NCBI RefSeq assembly: GCF_026262505.1
Contig: NC_067206.1
Location: 24,443,896-24,507,895 of the forward strand
Length of the DNA: 64,000 nt
Reading direction: 5' to 3'
From: Trichomonas vaginalis G3
Lineage: Eukaryota; Parabasalia; Trichomonadida; Trichomonadidae
Below, one piece after another: positions 41,082 through 52,723 of the stretch. Under the pieces are notes generated by a model. The model was not told the origin of the DNA. It did no database searches and worked only from the letters and a program-made list of their open reading frames with translations. Both the position numbers and the translations under genes were made by a program. Positions within the stretch are counted from its first letter, which is position 1; each line of letters starts with the position of its first letter.

Positions 41082-42155
41082 CATTATCCAATCTTTTTTG
41101 TCATATACCTCAACCCACAAAGACAAAACCTTACATAAAATAGGTAAACTTTGGTTTTCACTTAATAATGTTTATTTTTAATTTTTTGTTCTTTATATAA
41201 CTTTTTCTTCTACTAAACTATTTTACAGACTCTACTGAGCTATCCTCACATATATACCTGTGACAATAACACATATATACTCCCTTCATATTCTGATCTC
41301 ATGACATATTACAGCACAAACTATAATTATACAACATACCTCATAAAGTCTGATTTTACCCCTATCTAAGCGTTCAAAACCTATTTTCCCCGCGTAATCT
41401 GATTCTTCTGGCTCTGCTGATTCGATTTCTGCTGTCAGATCGTGAAAATATGCATCACACAATGAGATAAACACAAAATACACAACTTAATATTTTCCTT
41501 AAAATTTCTCTTCAAGTTCATACTGAAACAACATCTTTTTTTGAAAATACAATTTTTTCAAAAAATGTATGAATTCAAAAGTGCATACTATATCTAGTCA
41601 TTACCCAACATTAATTTTGTATTTTAGTTTTTAAGATATTCATTTTATTATACGTCTTATTCAGAAAATTAAATATATTTGTGAGGGAAAACGGAGGAAA
41701 TAATAAATATGTCAAGATCGAGGAATTGACAATTTTAAGGAAAATATTAAGTTGTGTATTTTGTGTTTATCTCATTGTGTGATGCATATTTTCACGATCT
41801 GACAGCAGAAATCGAATCAGCAGAGCCAGAAGAATCAGATTACGCGGGGAAAATAGGTTTTGAACGCTTAGATAGGGGTAAAATCAGACTTTATGAGGTA
41901 TGTTGTATAATTATAGTTTGTGCTGTAATATGTCATGAGATCAGAATATGAAGGGAGTATATATGTGTTATTGTCACAGGTATATATGTGAGGATAGCTC
42001 AGTAGAGTCTGTAAAATAGTTTAGTAGAAGAAAAAGTTATATAAAGAACAAAAAATTAAAAATAAACATTATTAAGTGAAAACCAAAGTTTACCTATTTT
42101 ATGTAAGGTTTTGTCTTTGTGGGTTGAGGTATATGACAAAAAAGATTGGATAATG

Positions 42156-43102
42156 CACTCTTGTCGGTCAAACTTCCGCGTTCAAGTTATCAATGCGGAA
42201 CATTGTTCCATTCTGGGAGACATGCAGAGGCAATGTCTCCCAGAATGAGACACTGCGACCGACAGGAGTGCACAATACACTCTTGTCGGTCAAACTTCCG
42301 CGTTCAAGTTATCAATGCGGAACATTGTTCCATTCTGGGAGACATGCAGAGGCAATGTCTCCCAGAATGAGACACTGCGACCGACAGGAGTGCACAATAC
42401 ACTCTTGTCGGTCAAACTTCCGCGTTCAAGTTATGAATGCGGAACATTGTTCCATTCTGGGAGACATGCAGAGGCAATGTCTCCCAGAATGAGACACTGC
42501 GACCGACAGGAGTGCACAATACACTCTTGTCGGTCAAACTTCCGCGTTCAAGTTATGAATGCGGAACATTGTTCCATTCTGGGAGACATGCAGAGGCAAT
42601 GTCTCCCAGAATGAGACACTGCGACCGACAGGAGTGCACAATACACTCTTGTCGGTCAAACTTCCGCGTTCAAGTTATGAATGCGGAACATTGTTCCATT
42701 CTGGGAGACATGCAGAGGCAATGTCTCCCAGAATGAGACACTGCGACCGACAGGAGTGCACAATACACTCTTGTCGGTCAAACTTCCGCGTTCAAGTTAT
42801 GAATGCGGAACATTGTTCCATTCTGGGAGACATGCAGAGGCAATGTCTCCCAGAATGAGACACTGCGACCGACAGGAGTGCACAATACACTCTTGTCGGT
42901 CAAACTTCCGCGTTCAAGTTATCAATGCGGAACATTGTTCCATTCTGGGAGACATGCAGAGGCAATGTCTCCCAGAATGAGACACTGCGACCGACAGGAG
43001 TGCATAATGCACTCTTGTCGGTCAAAGTTTTGCAATCACATTCTGATTGCAGAAGATTGTCTCATTCTGGGAGACATGCAGAGGCAATGTCTCCCGAAAT
43101 GA
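42156..43102 (+). repeat. Right array of 122-bp Y-shaped repeats (about 8 units)
   Basis: The period is exactly 122 bp. Each unit has a closing stem CACTCTTGTCGGTC / GACCGACAGGAGTG and a first arm TTCCGC...GCGGAA. Its second arm is a 15-bp perfect stem, CATTCTGGGAGACAT / ATGTCTCCCAGAATG, with a 9-nt loop. Together these form a three-way junction. The last unit (from about 43,010) has a different first arm, TGCAATCA-CATTC-TGATTGCA, which nevertheless pairs. The 99-codon frames running through the units are by-products of the period (it is not a multiple of three, so each unit changes frame) and are not genes. Confidence 0.9.
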
Positions 43103-44388
43103 TACCGTCATACCAACACCAATTTATTCCTTCTTTCCATTGTCATACAATTCAATATTTTTATCAATCTTAATCAACTTTTTTTATTCTTCTTTAATTC
43201 AATTTATCTTTCTCCTAGAATATCTATTCCTTTAACAGACATAAAATCACTAATCGAGCTTTTTCAATACTCAAAATTTCATATAAATCTTTGTTATTTT
43301 TTCTCTCATCGCTTATTTTATTAAATATACATATTTCCTCTCACATATCCCTCTTCATATATATTGGATCTCAACACTCATCTATTAGAACAATATATTT
43401 TCGCTTAATCTCATATTATTCATTAACAATCTTTCATCTTCTTATTTCTAGTTAACCTACCAATATATATATAGAATATATGCCCAATTACATATTCAGA
43501 TACATTAAATTCAAGAAATTCTTCTAATATTATTCTCCTATTCATAATAAAATCATATTTAGTCTCACATCACAATTCTATCAGTTCTCCAATATCATAT
43601 CATATTGGTAACATCACATATATCTCTTATAATATCACTTAAATTTGTATTTTTTTATTAATTATATTTAATTAGTTCTACATTCTATTATTATAGAGGT
43701 TTGACAAACTCATCAATAGTTAAAATCAAAATCTATTCAGAACTTTGAATCTAATGAAAATTACATTTCGATATCTTTTTGCAAGCTTAATTTTTTGTAT
43801 TATCTTAAAATACATTTAGTAATGTTATGTACGTATTGAATTCAAATTATAGCGCAGTAACATGCAACTCATCTTGAGATTCACATTTCATTTTCACAAT
43901 TATTGCATATATACATCAATAACATATTGTACTCATATATCTACACGACTCTAAACTCAATGACATCAAATAATGCTTGTAATATTTAAAATAATTTTTG
44001 CATTTTTGATTCTCAGCTTAACTTCTATAAATGTCACCAAAACATTTCATTCCTACCAAGAAATAATATATTAGTAATTAAGCGTTTATTACCATTGTTA
44101 CTCACATCATATTAATTCATTTTTGTAATTTTTTAAATAAATGACTGGAATCATAAACCCTATGTACCCATATCAACATGTTAAAATTTCAAAGTCTGAA
44201 ACTTAGTATACATTGAGTTTCATGAAATCAGATAATCTCGTAGATTTCTTAAATATTATATATTGCTGGCCAATAATGATGCAGCATGATTCTCCATCAT
44301 ATCAGCATTCTAAACATATCTTTATTTTGTCAATTGGCATAAATTAAGGGTGCTTTTCAGGCGATAAATGGTTATTTAGATACCTGGG
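43103..44388. other. Intergenic, very AT-rich
   Basis: No gene or repeat was recognised. The composition is markedly poorer in G+C than the array just before it. Confidence 0.5.
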
Positions 44389-44931
44389 TAGGGGGTCGGG
44401 AACAGGACAAATTTGCCACACGGCACTTTTTTTTTAAAAAATTAATGGAGCGGAGCGATACTCTGCTGCAGGAGCCCCAAGGCTCCCAATCATTACGAAA
44501 GGGAGCCTCATGGCTCCTGAGAAACCTCTTTGAGAAGGTTTTCTTAAAGAAAACCTTCTCAAAGATGATTGTCAGCATTCACTCAAAATCTACCAAGAGT
44601 TTCAAAGTTTCAAATCTATCTGAAATGAAGCTTTGAATCTATTGTATATCTAATTGTAGAGGTACCTTTTCAAAATGTCTTCTATTGATTAAATTTAATC
44701 AGTAAAAGTCATTTTGAAAAGGTACATCTCTATAATTGCTATTGAGCATTCACTTTTGGAACCTTGGAGCTCTTGTGTAGTGCATGAAAACTCCAAGATT
44801 CTAGCATAAAACATATATCATAGACATAATTTCTTCAAATATAATTTAAGGTTATTTTAAAAAATGAGAAAAGCGTAATTTAAGGTTGTTGAAAAGTGAC
44901 ACTTGGCAAATTTGTCCCGCACTCACCCCCT
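44389..44931. mobile_element. Small TIR element, hairpin-rich (about 543 bp)
   Basis: The left end TAGGGGGTCGGGAACAGGAC, continuing ACAAATTTGCCA, pairs with the inverted right end TAGGGGGTGAGTGCGGGAC, also continuing ACAAATTTGCCA. This gives imperfect terminal inverted repeats of about 45-50 bp. Inside are two strong hairpins: CTTTGAGAAGGTTTTCTT with its complement at about 44,529-44,567, and GAGGTACCTTTTCAAAATG with its complement at about 44,660-44,731. There is no coding frame, so it is MITE-like. A target-site duplication could not be defined with confidence. Confidence 0.6.
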
Positions 44932-44941
44932 AGAGTGAGGG

Positions 44942-45043
44942 TAAAACAATAATAAATATGAAAAGAAAAATAATGTAATAAAACAATGATAAATATGAAA
45001 AGAAAGATAATCTTATAAAACAATGATAAATATGAAAAAGGTG
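44942..45043. repeat. 37-bp tandem repeat (about 2.7 units)
   Basis: The unit is TAAAACAATGATAAATATGA followed by AAAGAAAGATAATCTTA, adjoining the right end of the TIR element. A diverged single unit recurs near 45,961. Confidence 0.7.
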
Positions 45044-46448
45044 ACCAAACTATTTTTTGAAAGTCCGCCATAACTTTAATGGTACTATTTCAGCGTGTAC
45101 AATGAATACAAAAATTCTAAGAGTGCCACATAAAATAGTACTTTAGACTTGAGTTAATGCTACCAAGCAAATGTTAAAAAGATGACTTTAGTGTTTTGAT
45201 AATCAAAGATTAAAATCATTATTGTCTAAATCAATAATCATAACGACAGAAGTTAATGTTTTTTCATAAGTGCTTTAAATCCACTTTAAAAGTATACCTC
45301 AAAAATCAAAATATCAAAAAAAAATTGGCCGATAGGTTTGGCTTTAATTTTTGTCTGCTTTTATGATTTGATATGGATGTTATAATTTTAAAAGTTGAGC
45401 CAAATTCACCAATAGATTTTTGAGATTTGCAAATACTCAATAATTTTCAGCGTGTTATCTTTTATTAAAAGAACTATTTGGTTTCAGTATCATATAAATT
45501 GATATTTACTTTCTATTTGAACCTTCATTTAGCTAATGATTTAATAATACAGATTTCATCTAGTCCTTATAAGAGAATTTTGAATTTGTTATAATAAAAA
45601 AACAAACAGATATAGCTTACACTTCTATAATAAAGATACCTTTTATAGAAATCAGTATGAAATGTGTTTTGGCTTATTGGAAGCATATCAGACATAATCG
45701 CCATAATCAAAAAATCTATATACCCAATAAGTAATAAATTTGTCGATATAGATTTTCCATAAAATTAGTTTTTAGTCTGATCTTAAAATAAATTTAATTT
45801 TTTATAAAAAAAAATCACATTTAAAAGTACCTTTTTAGTAGCTCGAAATCCTGTTGGTGGATTTCGGGCGTACTTCAAAATTAGCTTTTCTTCTACATAT
45901 GCAAGCTATATTTTAAATATGGAGCAAATCGGATCGGCGAAAGGAGTTTAGTCACCTTTAATATGAAAAGAAAGAAAATGTCATAAAATAACAATCATTT
46001 AATAAACGCAGTTTATTACTCCATGAGTTAATAGCCAACTTGATTTTAGGAAGAGTTAAAGAATTTGTTACCACAATTTAATAAGTAACAGCTAACATTG
46101 ATATATATTTAAGAATGATTGCGATTTACAACAATTAAAGTTAGTAGTTAAGATGCTAAGTGCCTAAAGGAATTCCTGAAAAGATATTTTCAAAATTGAA
46201 TGAATTATAAGCAATATAGGTATAATATAAACTTAACTCATTCAATAGAAGTGTAACAGAATTTTAATTTGCTAAAAATCTAAAAATTGGAAGAAACTTG
46301 ATTTAAATGTAAGAAATAAGATAATACTTTATATGTAGATTTTGTAATATATCTATTTGAGATTAATAATTTATCGGAATTAAAGCTAAGATTTTAGAGC
46401 ACAAATACATTGATTATTTTCCTCTCAAATTCGAGGTCCAAAGCTAAA
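45044..46448. other. Intergenic, AT-rich
   Basis: No supported gene lies in these 1.4 kb. The importin start has no strict TCAYW box close by. Confidence 0.45.
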
Positions 46449-49400
46449 ATGTCTGAAATTGCCGCAGCTGCAGAGCAACTTCAGCAGCTTTATAGAAATT
46501 TTTACACTCAAGGTAAACCTGATGAAGCCACACATCAGCAATTGCTTCAAATCTACAAAAATCCTTCCAATATTGAAATTATGATTCATCTTGCGAAAAA
46601 CACTAATGATCTTAACGTAAAGAAGCTTGCTTATACAGGTATTACTGCTATGACTAAACAAAATAAAAAATATCCAGATCCATACAATTCTGGCCTTATT
46701 GACCAATTATTAAGTTTAATTCCAATAGCCCCAGATGCAAAGTATCAATATACGATAATCGATCGTATTGGCAACTTTATTTTAACAAGTTCTTATGATG
46801 AAGAAGTTCAGAGCGAAATTTACCTACTGTTAGCACAGAATTTAACGGAAATGATTGGAAATTCCAATGCTCTTCCAGGTGTTTTCTACTTATGGAAAGA
46901 TCTCATCTGTTTCCCAGTTATTTACGAAAATTATGGCAGCTACATCATGGAAACTCTTCTTCCGATTGCATTTCATGCTTTTCAAGGTGAGTCATCTGAT
47001 GTACGCATTTCATCTCTTGAATTCGTCATTACTTCCATTCATAATTTAATAGAATTTCTTGAGATCGATGGCGAGACTTTAAACAATATCTGCACCATGG
47101 TCATCAATGTTGCAGACTTTGAGATCAAGCAGAGTGTCCAAGAAGCCACTTCTTACTTTAATAACCTTTATACATGCATTGAAGAGTGTTTCGATGCCCA
47201 AGAGCCACTACTTCCACTTGTATTCAAAGTGTGCGCTTATATACAGGACACAGACATTCCAATTGAAATCAGATGAAATTCAGTCCAAATTTTGACAATT
47301 TTCATCAATATGCAGCCAGAAAACCTCGGAGAAGGACTTGAAGAGATCATTCAAGCAGTTGTGAACTTCTCTCTTGAATTGGCCCAAGAAAATCAAGATG
47401 AAGGAGGATATAAAGACACTTCCCTCTTCTTTATCGAAGCTGTTAAAGCCATTGAAGATATTATGCATAACAGTATCCAGTTCCTTATGCCAATCTTCAG
47501 TTCTCTCTTCACAGCTCAAGATGAACAATCATTTCTCGTTCTTCTCATGATTTCCACGGCCATTACGTCAGATTCGCCAACAACAGTGGTCGAAATGTAC
47601 TCAGACCTCGAAGCAGTCGTTGTTTCATGCCTACAATCCGAAATTTCTTACTTGATCGACGCCGCTCTTGATTTTCTCAAGGAACTGGTAGAGAATTCAC
47701 CATCTATAGCCGTCCATATACAAGAGAAATTCGAGGAATACTTCCTACAAATGGCAGAAAACGAAAATGTCCTCCAAATTTTGGCAACTATCTACAATTA
47801 CAGTGAAATACCACCTGCAAACCCACAACAGTCCCTTGAAATACTCCTCCAGCAGTTCTCTTCTAGCTCTTCTTATCACCACGAGTTGGCATTCGCTGCA
47901 ATCTCCTCTTTGATCAAGAATTTGAGGGATCTACCGGAAGGTCTTTACGCCACGGTCAAGCCAATCATCGACGAACTCGTTATTTCTGGAACAGGAGCAA
48001 TTGGAAGCGCATTAAAGGATTTGCCGCTTTCGCTCTTGCTGATCCGACCACTGTTACTGAAGACCTCGAGAACATGGTCAAAGTAGTCTTGGAGGCCTTG
48101 AAAGTTAAGGATAATGAGCTTATAAACAGCGCATTATTAACTGCCATTGAATTATTCCAGTTGTTCCCAATTTCTATTGCCAATTACGCACAGCCATTCT
48201 TTGAAGAGGGCACAAGGATTGCAGGAATGCTTGCAAGAATGGAAAATGACGAAGAAGAAGATTTTATTGAAGAAGAGGATCAAGGAATGGATTTGATGAA
48301 CCAGGATGATGACGAAGAGAAATACGAGAAGTATTATGCACAAGTCTGTGAAAAATCTGGCCACGCTTTCCAATTAATTTCACTTATATTCAAAAACTAT
48401 CCACAACAGTTCACCGACCACGCCGATGAAATCATCGATATCTGGAGAGGGTTGGATGACAACGAAAACCCTTTGGCTTTATTGTATGTATATTGCAGCC
48501 TTCCAGACCTTATCTTTGGCCTCAATAAAAATGGCCAGGACATTTCGGATGTATTTACAACAGTTATCGAGAATTTTGCAAGTAAAGATGATCAAGATAT
48601 TAACGTCAAGCTCTGGGATTGCATTGGCTACGTTATAAGAATTTCCAATGCAGAGATAGCTTCACAGTATGCCCAGAAAATCTTCGTAAATATCGTTGGA
48701 ATTCTCTCATGCTCACAATCTATATATCTCAGACAGAATGAGAAGGGAAGACTTGAACCAATATTCATTAAACCAATTATGAACGCAATTACCGAGCTTT
48801 TCGTTAAGCTTGGTCGAACAGTTTCCGAAATTGTCCTCCAAATTGGAGAAGATGGCCAAGCAATTACAACCCCATGCCTTGATGCATTAATCCCATACCT
48901 TCAGAACATATGCAAGGACAAGAATCCAATCGTTAGATCAAGCGCTATTAATACCTTATCTTTCATCTCTTCATACTTCCCAGAAAACACAGAATTAATG
49001 TCCTCCATATGCGAATTAGCTGAAAAGGACTTGGATGTCAACTACAATGATGTTAAAATCAACTTATTCCAGGCATTTAATTTCCTTGTTTGGGCAAATA
49101 AGGAATTGGTTGCTCCAAGAGCTAATACATTGGTTAATTTGGCAATGGAGATGATAAAGAATGAAGAAATCAACGAAACAACTAAATTCGACCCTGCAGT
49201 TCTTTGGGCATCACTCATAGAATTGTACGAATTATCTCCTTCGATGGAGGAGTTGGAAGCTGTCATAAATGTCCTTCCTGGATGTGCCCACGACTACCAA
49301 CTTAAATATTCTGCTCATTTCGCCTCTTTCCTCATGCAGAAGTATCCTAACGCTATTCAGGGTGAGCCAATAGTAAGATTCGCTACAACAATCATCGGTT

Positions 49401-49567
49401 CCGATGATGCTTTGTTCGAATACATCGATCCGAACGACATCGTCCTTTTGGCTCAGGCAATTAACAGCGCAGACCCAGAACTTGTCAAGACTATTGCTAA
49501 TAATAATGAATCACAACTTCAATACATTAAAGAACACATGGAAATTATCGCAAATTTCCAACAGTAA
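46449..49567 (+). pseudogene. Importin-beta/karyopherin-like gene with one stop and one frameshift
   Basis: This HEAT-repeat protein of about 1,040 codons begins MSEIAAAAEQLQQLYRNFY with a typical importin-beta N-terminal helix pair (QIYKNPSNIEIMIHLAKN, then VKKLAYTGITAM). HEAT pairs run throughout. An acidic insertion (NDEEEDFIEEEDQGMDLMNQ) near two-thirds of the length is typical of the importin-4/5/Kap123 group. There is an in-frame TGA at 47274-47276, with the same frame resuming at once (NSVQILTIFIN). A one-base loss near 48,010 lies just before GFAAFALADPTTV. All other sequence is well conserved, so this is either a very young pseudogene or a functional gene with consensus errors. Nuclear import of ribosomal proteins or histones would be the expected role. 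Its 3' end is duplicated at 10,942. Confidence 0.8.
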
Positions 49568-50055
49568 GTTGTAAAAGATAGAGTTTGATTTTATTAGAAT
49601 TTTATTGTAAATTTCATCTTTTTTTATCTACATACAATTAAATGAATGATATCCAATTCGTCGGATTTTTTTTTTGTTGCGATGAATTTTATAAATCTCC
49701 ATTATTTTTGCTCTTGGAGACACTATACATCTTTTCTAGTTAGTTATAGTTATCAAATAGGCGGGCACTACTAAACCATTTCATCTCATAAATGTGGCAA
49801 ATATAATTATCAACATATATCGGCCCGCTAATAGAATTTGCTAGATATAACATGTGACTAGTTGATTTGAAAGTAAAACAAAATAAGGAAATTCATTGGG
49901 GAAAAAATGAATTCCCCTTCATTTTTTCAAAAATATATTGAAAAGTTGACAAAGTGAATTTTTAGATATGAATATAATTGAGTTAATTGGCACAAATAGT
50001 TTTTAAATAATCTCTTACTTTACCATTTGAATACATCATTGCCTAAATTTCTTCT
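49568..50055. other. Convergent spacer, copy B
   Basis: This has the same content as 11590-12078, including TATCGGCCCGCTAAT near 49,818. No gene is seen. Confidence 0.55.
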
Positions 50056-51528
50056 CTATTTGGTTTTGTCTTCCAAAAAGTATTTTTTCACAGAACCACT
50101 TGCGACATCAAGAGCAGTCTTACCATTTTTATTCTTTGCTTCTTTATCAGCTCCAACAGAGATAAGATATTTAACAACTTCAAGATGATCATTTTCTGAT
50201 GCAAAAATGAGTGGAGTATATCCATTTTTATTCTTTGCTTCTTTATCAGCTCCAACAGAGATAAGATATTTAACAACTTCAAGATGACTATTTCGTGATG
50301 CATCAATGAGTGGAGTATATCCAAATTTATCCTTTGCTTCTTTATCAGCTCCAACAGAGATAAGATATTTAACAATTTCAAGATGACCTTTTTCTGATGC
50401 TTCAATGAGTGGAGTAGATCCATAGATAGTCTTTGCTTCTTTATCAGCTCCAACAGAGATAAGATATTCAACAATTTCAAGATGACCTCTTATTAATGCC
50501 CAAATGAGTGGAGTATATCCATTATTATCCTTTGCTTCTTTATCAGCTCCAACAGAGATAAGATCTTTAACAACTTCAAGATGACCTTTTTCTGATGCAA
50601 TAATGAGTGGAGTCCATCGAGCATCATCCTTTGCATCTTTATCAGCTCCAACAGAGATAAGATATTTAACAACTTCAAGACAATCATTAGTTAATGCAAA
50701 AATGAGTGGAGTCCATCCAGTATTATCCTTTGCATCTTTATTAGCTCCAACAGAGATAAGATATTTAACAACTTCAAGATGACCTTTATATGATGCCCAA
50801 ATGAGTGGAGTAGATCCAAGACTATTATCCTTTGATTCTTTGTCACAACCACATTCGATGAGTGATTGAACAAGTCTGAGATTTCCGTTTTCACTTGCAA
50901 AATGAAGAACATTTCTCTCAGAACCATATTCATGTTTTTTAGGATCAATCTTTTTCCAAAGTCCTTCTTCGACTGATTTTGAAATCATTTCGTGGTTTCC
51001 TGTCGAAGAAAGTTCATCAAGGAATTTGTAAACTGTTTCAAAATCACTAGATTTCTTAAGTTCTGTGATTTTAGTTAAAATATCGCGTGATTGATTGTAA
51101 TTTTCATTAGTTACATTGACAGTAGTATCTTTGGTTGCATTTTCATTTTCTTTTTGAAAAGCTTTGGATTTATCTTGAATTATTTCTCTTTCGTTCGTAG
51201 AATCGTTTATAACTTTCTCATTCTGTTTTAAAAAATCTGTAATACCATCAAATATATTGAATTTCATGTATCTTTTCACAGAGTTAAGAATTGAAACAAC
51301 TTCTTCGAGATTTTGGACACGAACGTTTGCCTTCCTTGTACAGATATATAATTCTTTGGAATTGAGAGTTGATGAAGATTGTTTAAGAAGAGTAACGTAC
51401 TGATCAGCTGTCAAATGTGAATTTTTCATGATTATTTTGATATCCCTCATATCAAATATATCGAAGAAGTTTTCATTATTAATATAATCGCTGATATAAG
51501 CAGCAATGTATTCGAAATTCAGATCCAT
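50056..51528 (-). CDS. Ankyrin-repeat protein, copy B (490 aa)
   Basis: The protein has the same N-terminal helical domain as copies A and C (one or two substitutions, such as FDIFDMRD for FDTFDMRD). Eight full ankyrin units and the KTALDVASG cap follow. Units here are more varied than in copy A (WTPLIFALTNDCLEVVKYL, YTPLIDASRNSHLEVVKYL). One carries an extra residue (KDNSLGST for KDNDGCT). Amino-acid change is concentrated in the solenoid face while the leader is constant, which suggests relaxed or diversifying change of the binding surface. It converges with the importin gene. The start CCATGGATC is conserved. Confidence 0.85.
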   Translation of the reverse strand: MDLNFEYIAAYISDYINNENFFDIFDMRDIKIIMKNSHLTADQYVTLLKQSSSTLNSKELYICTRKANVRVQNLEEVVSILNSVKRYMKFNIFDGITDFLKQNEKVINDSTNEREIIQDKSKAFQKENENATKDTTVNVTNENYNQSRDILTKITELKKSSDFETVYKFLDELSSTGNHEMISKSVEEGLWKKIDPKKHEYGSERNVLHFASENGNLRLVQSLIECGCDKESKDNSLGSTPLIWASYKGHLEVVKYLISVGANKDAKDNTGWTPLIFALTNDCLEVVKYLISVGADKDAKDDARWTPLIIASEKGHLEVVKDLISVGADKEAKDNNGYTPLIWALIRGHLEIVEYLISVGADKEAKTIYGSTPLIEASEKGHLEIVKYLISVGADKEAKDKFGYTPLIDASRNSHLEVVKYLISVGADKEAKNKNGYTPLIFASENDHLEVVKYLISVGADKEAKNKNGKTALDVASGSVKKYFLEDKTK

Positions 51529-52723
51529 GGCCTATTTCGTTTTTGAAAAAAAAATCGTAACTTTACAAAAAATCTGAAAAAAAAATAATAGAATTGCTAC
51601 TAGGCTCTTTTTACATACATTTGACTTTTCTCCACAATTCGAAAATTTTTTCCACAATTCAAAAATTCTTGTCTATTCAGATTTGTGGGCTTTGAATTCC
51701 TCAGAAAAATTGAATTCGTGCACACTAAATAAAAAATAGAGTGAATAAACTGTTCAAAATTGAGAGAAAACGATAATTTTTAAAATAATAACAAGATATG
51801 GTTAAAAGTAATAGATATAGAAGGGATCAAGCAATATAATAATAATTGCTGGCTGATAAGGATCAATTTTTTGAAATTTCATAATTTGAATTCAAAAATT
51901 CAATGTGTCTTGCGGTTTCAAAAGACACCTTCAAATTGAACGATAGCACAGACACTATTGAATTTTACCCATTCTATTTAGTTTTTACCCTTTTTATTTT
52001 TAAGAATTAATGACTGAAACAGCTGTTTTGCTATGACCTCAATCACTTTTATTTATTATTTTAAATATTATTTAATTTTATTATTTGAATAGGCCAACTT
52101 ATATTTGAGAAGCTCAATTTGAGACCACTTAATACATTGAAATATCATAAATATTGAAATATTAAAAAGTGTATTTCAAAATATTGAAATTATAAAAATT
52201 TATAATACTGAAATTGAGACAAATTAATAAATTCAATGTGTTTTTTTTTGAAATAACTCTCAAATATTATTTTTTTTTGTTTATTTAATGATGAATAAAT
52301 ATGATTGCTTTAGTCAATCATAAAAACTAATTTAAGTTTAAAATAATGAAAGGATAAATTGATCGTTTTTTAAAATACAATTATTTTTGATGATTTGCAA
52401 GAATCTTTGAAAAGAATATAATATTGGTTCTATTATTGTAAAATTTATCCAAATCATGTATTACATAAATTACGATTAAAACGATGAAAGAACCAAAAAG
52501 TGTGTTTTGTGTTTTGTTGTTGCGTGTTGGATGCGGGATCCTGTTATTTCCGAAATCGACAAAAAATTTGGAAATTGAATTTCCGAAATCGAAATTATAT
52601 TAATGTTTTTAATATTCTTATATCAAAAGGATTAAAGTTCATTAAGAGAAAAACAATTCTTCTTCTTCAATCTATTGGCGCATTTATTTCTACACGCCAA
52701 TAAGGAAGGGAAAATTATAAGAC
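51529..52723. other. 5' flank of ankyrin copy B
   Basis: This is noncoding DNA duplicated at 13453-14642. It ends with AAGAC, the left target-site duplication of the MITE. Confidence 0.6.

Larger units (their letters stand above)
40408..43110. mobile_element. Foldback element with inverted 122-bp arrays
   Basis: Two long inverted arms are centred at 41618.5. The left arm ends at 41507 and the right arm starts at 41730, and they are almost identical out through the first array units. The spacer is about 222 bp. Each arm carries a unique segment of roughly 640 bp next to an array of 122-bp repeats: about 2.5 units on the left and nearly 8 on the right. In the unique segment a 65-codon frame lacking an ATG (41286-41483 minus, 41754-41951 plus) has protein-like composition and is probably a captured or remnant coding piece. 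The left flank from 40408 is GC-richer than its surroundings and shares TGACGGT with the inverted right edge near 43,107, a weak hint of terminal repeats. No transposase is present, so any movement would be non-autonomous. Confidence 0.65.

Noticed and set aside
42193-43102. Series of overlapping 99-codon frames spaced exactly 122 bp apart
   Set aside because: They are produced by a 122-bp tandem repeat whose length is not a multiple of three. Each frame simply crosses into the next unit, with no initiator or independent conservation.
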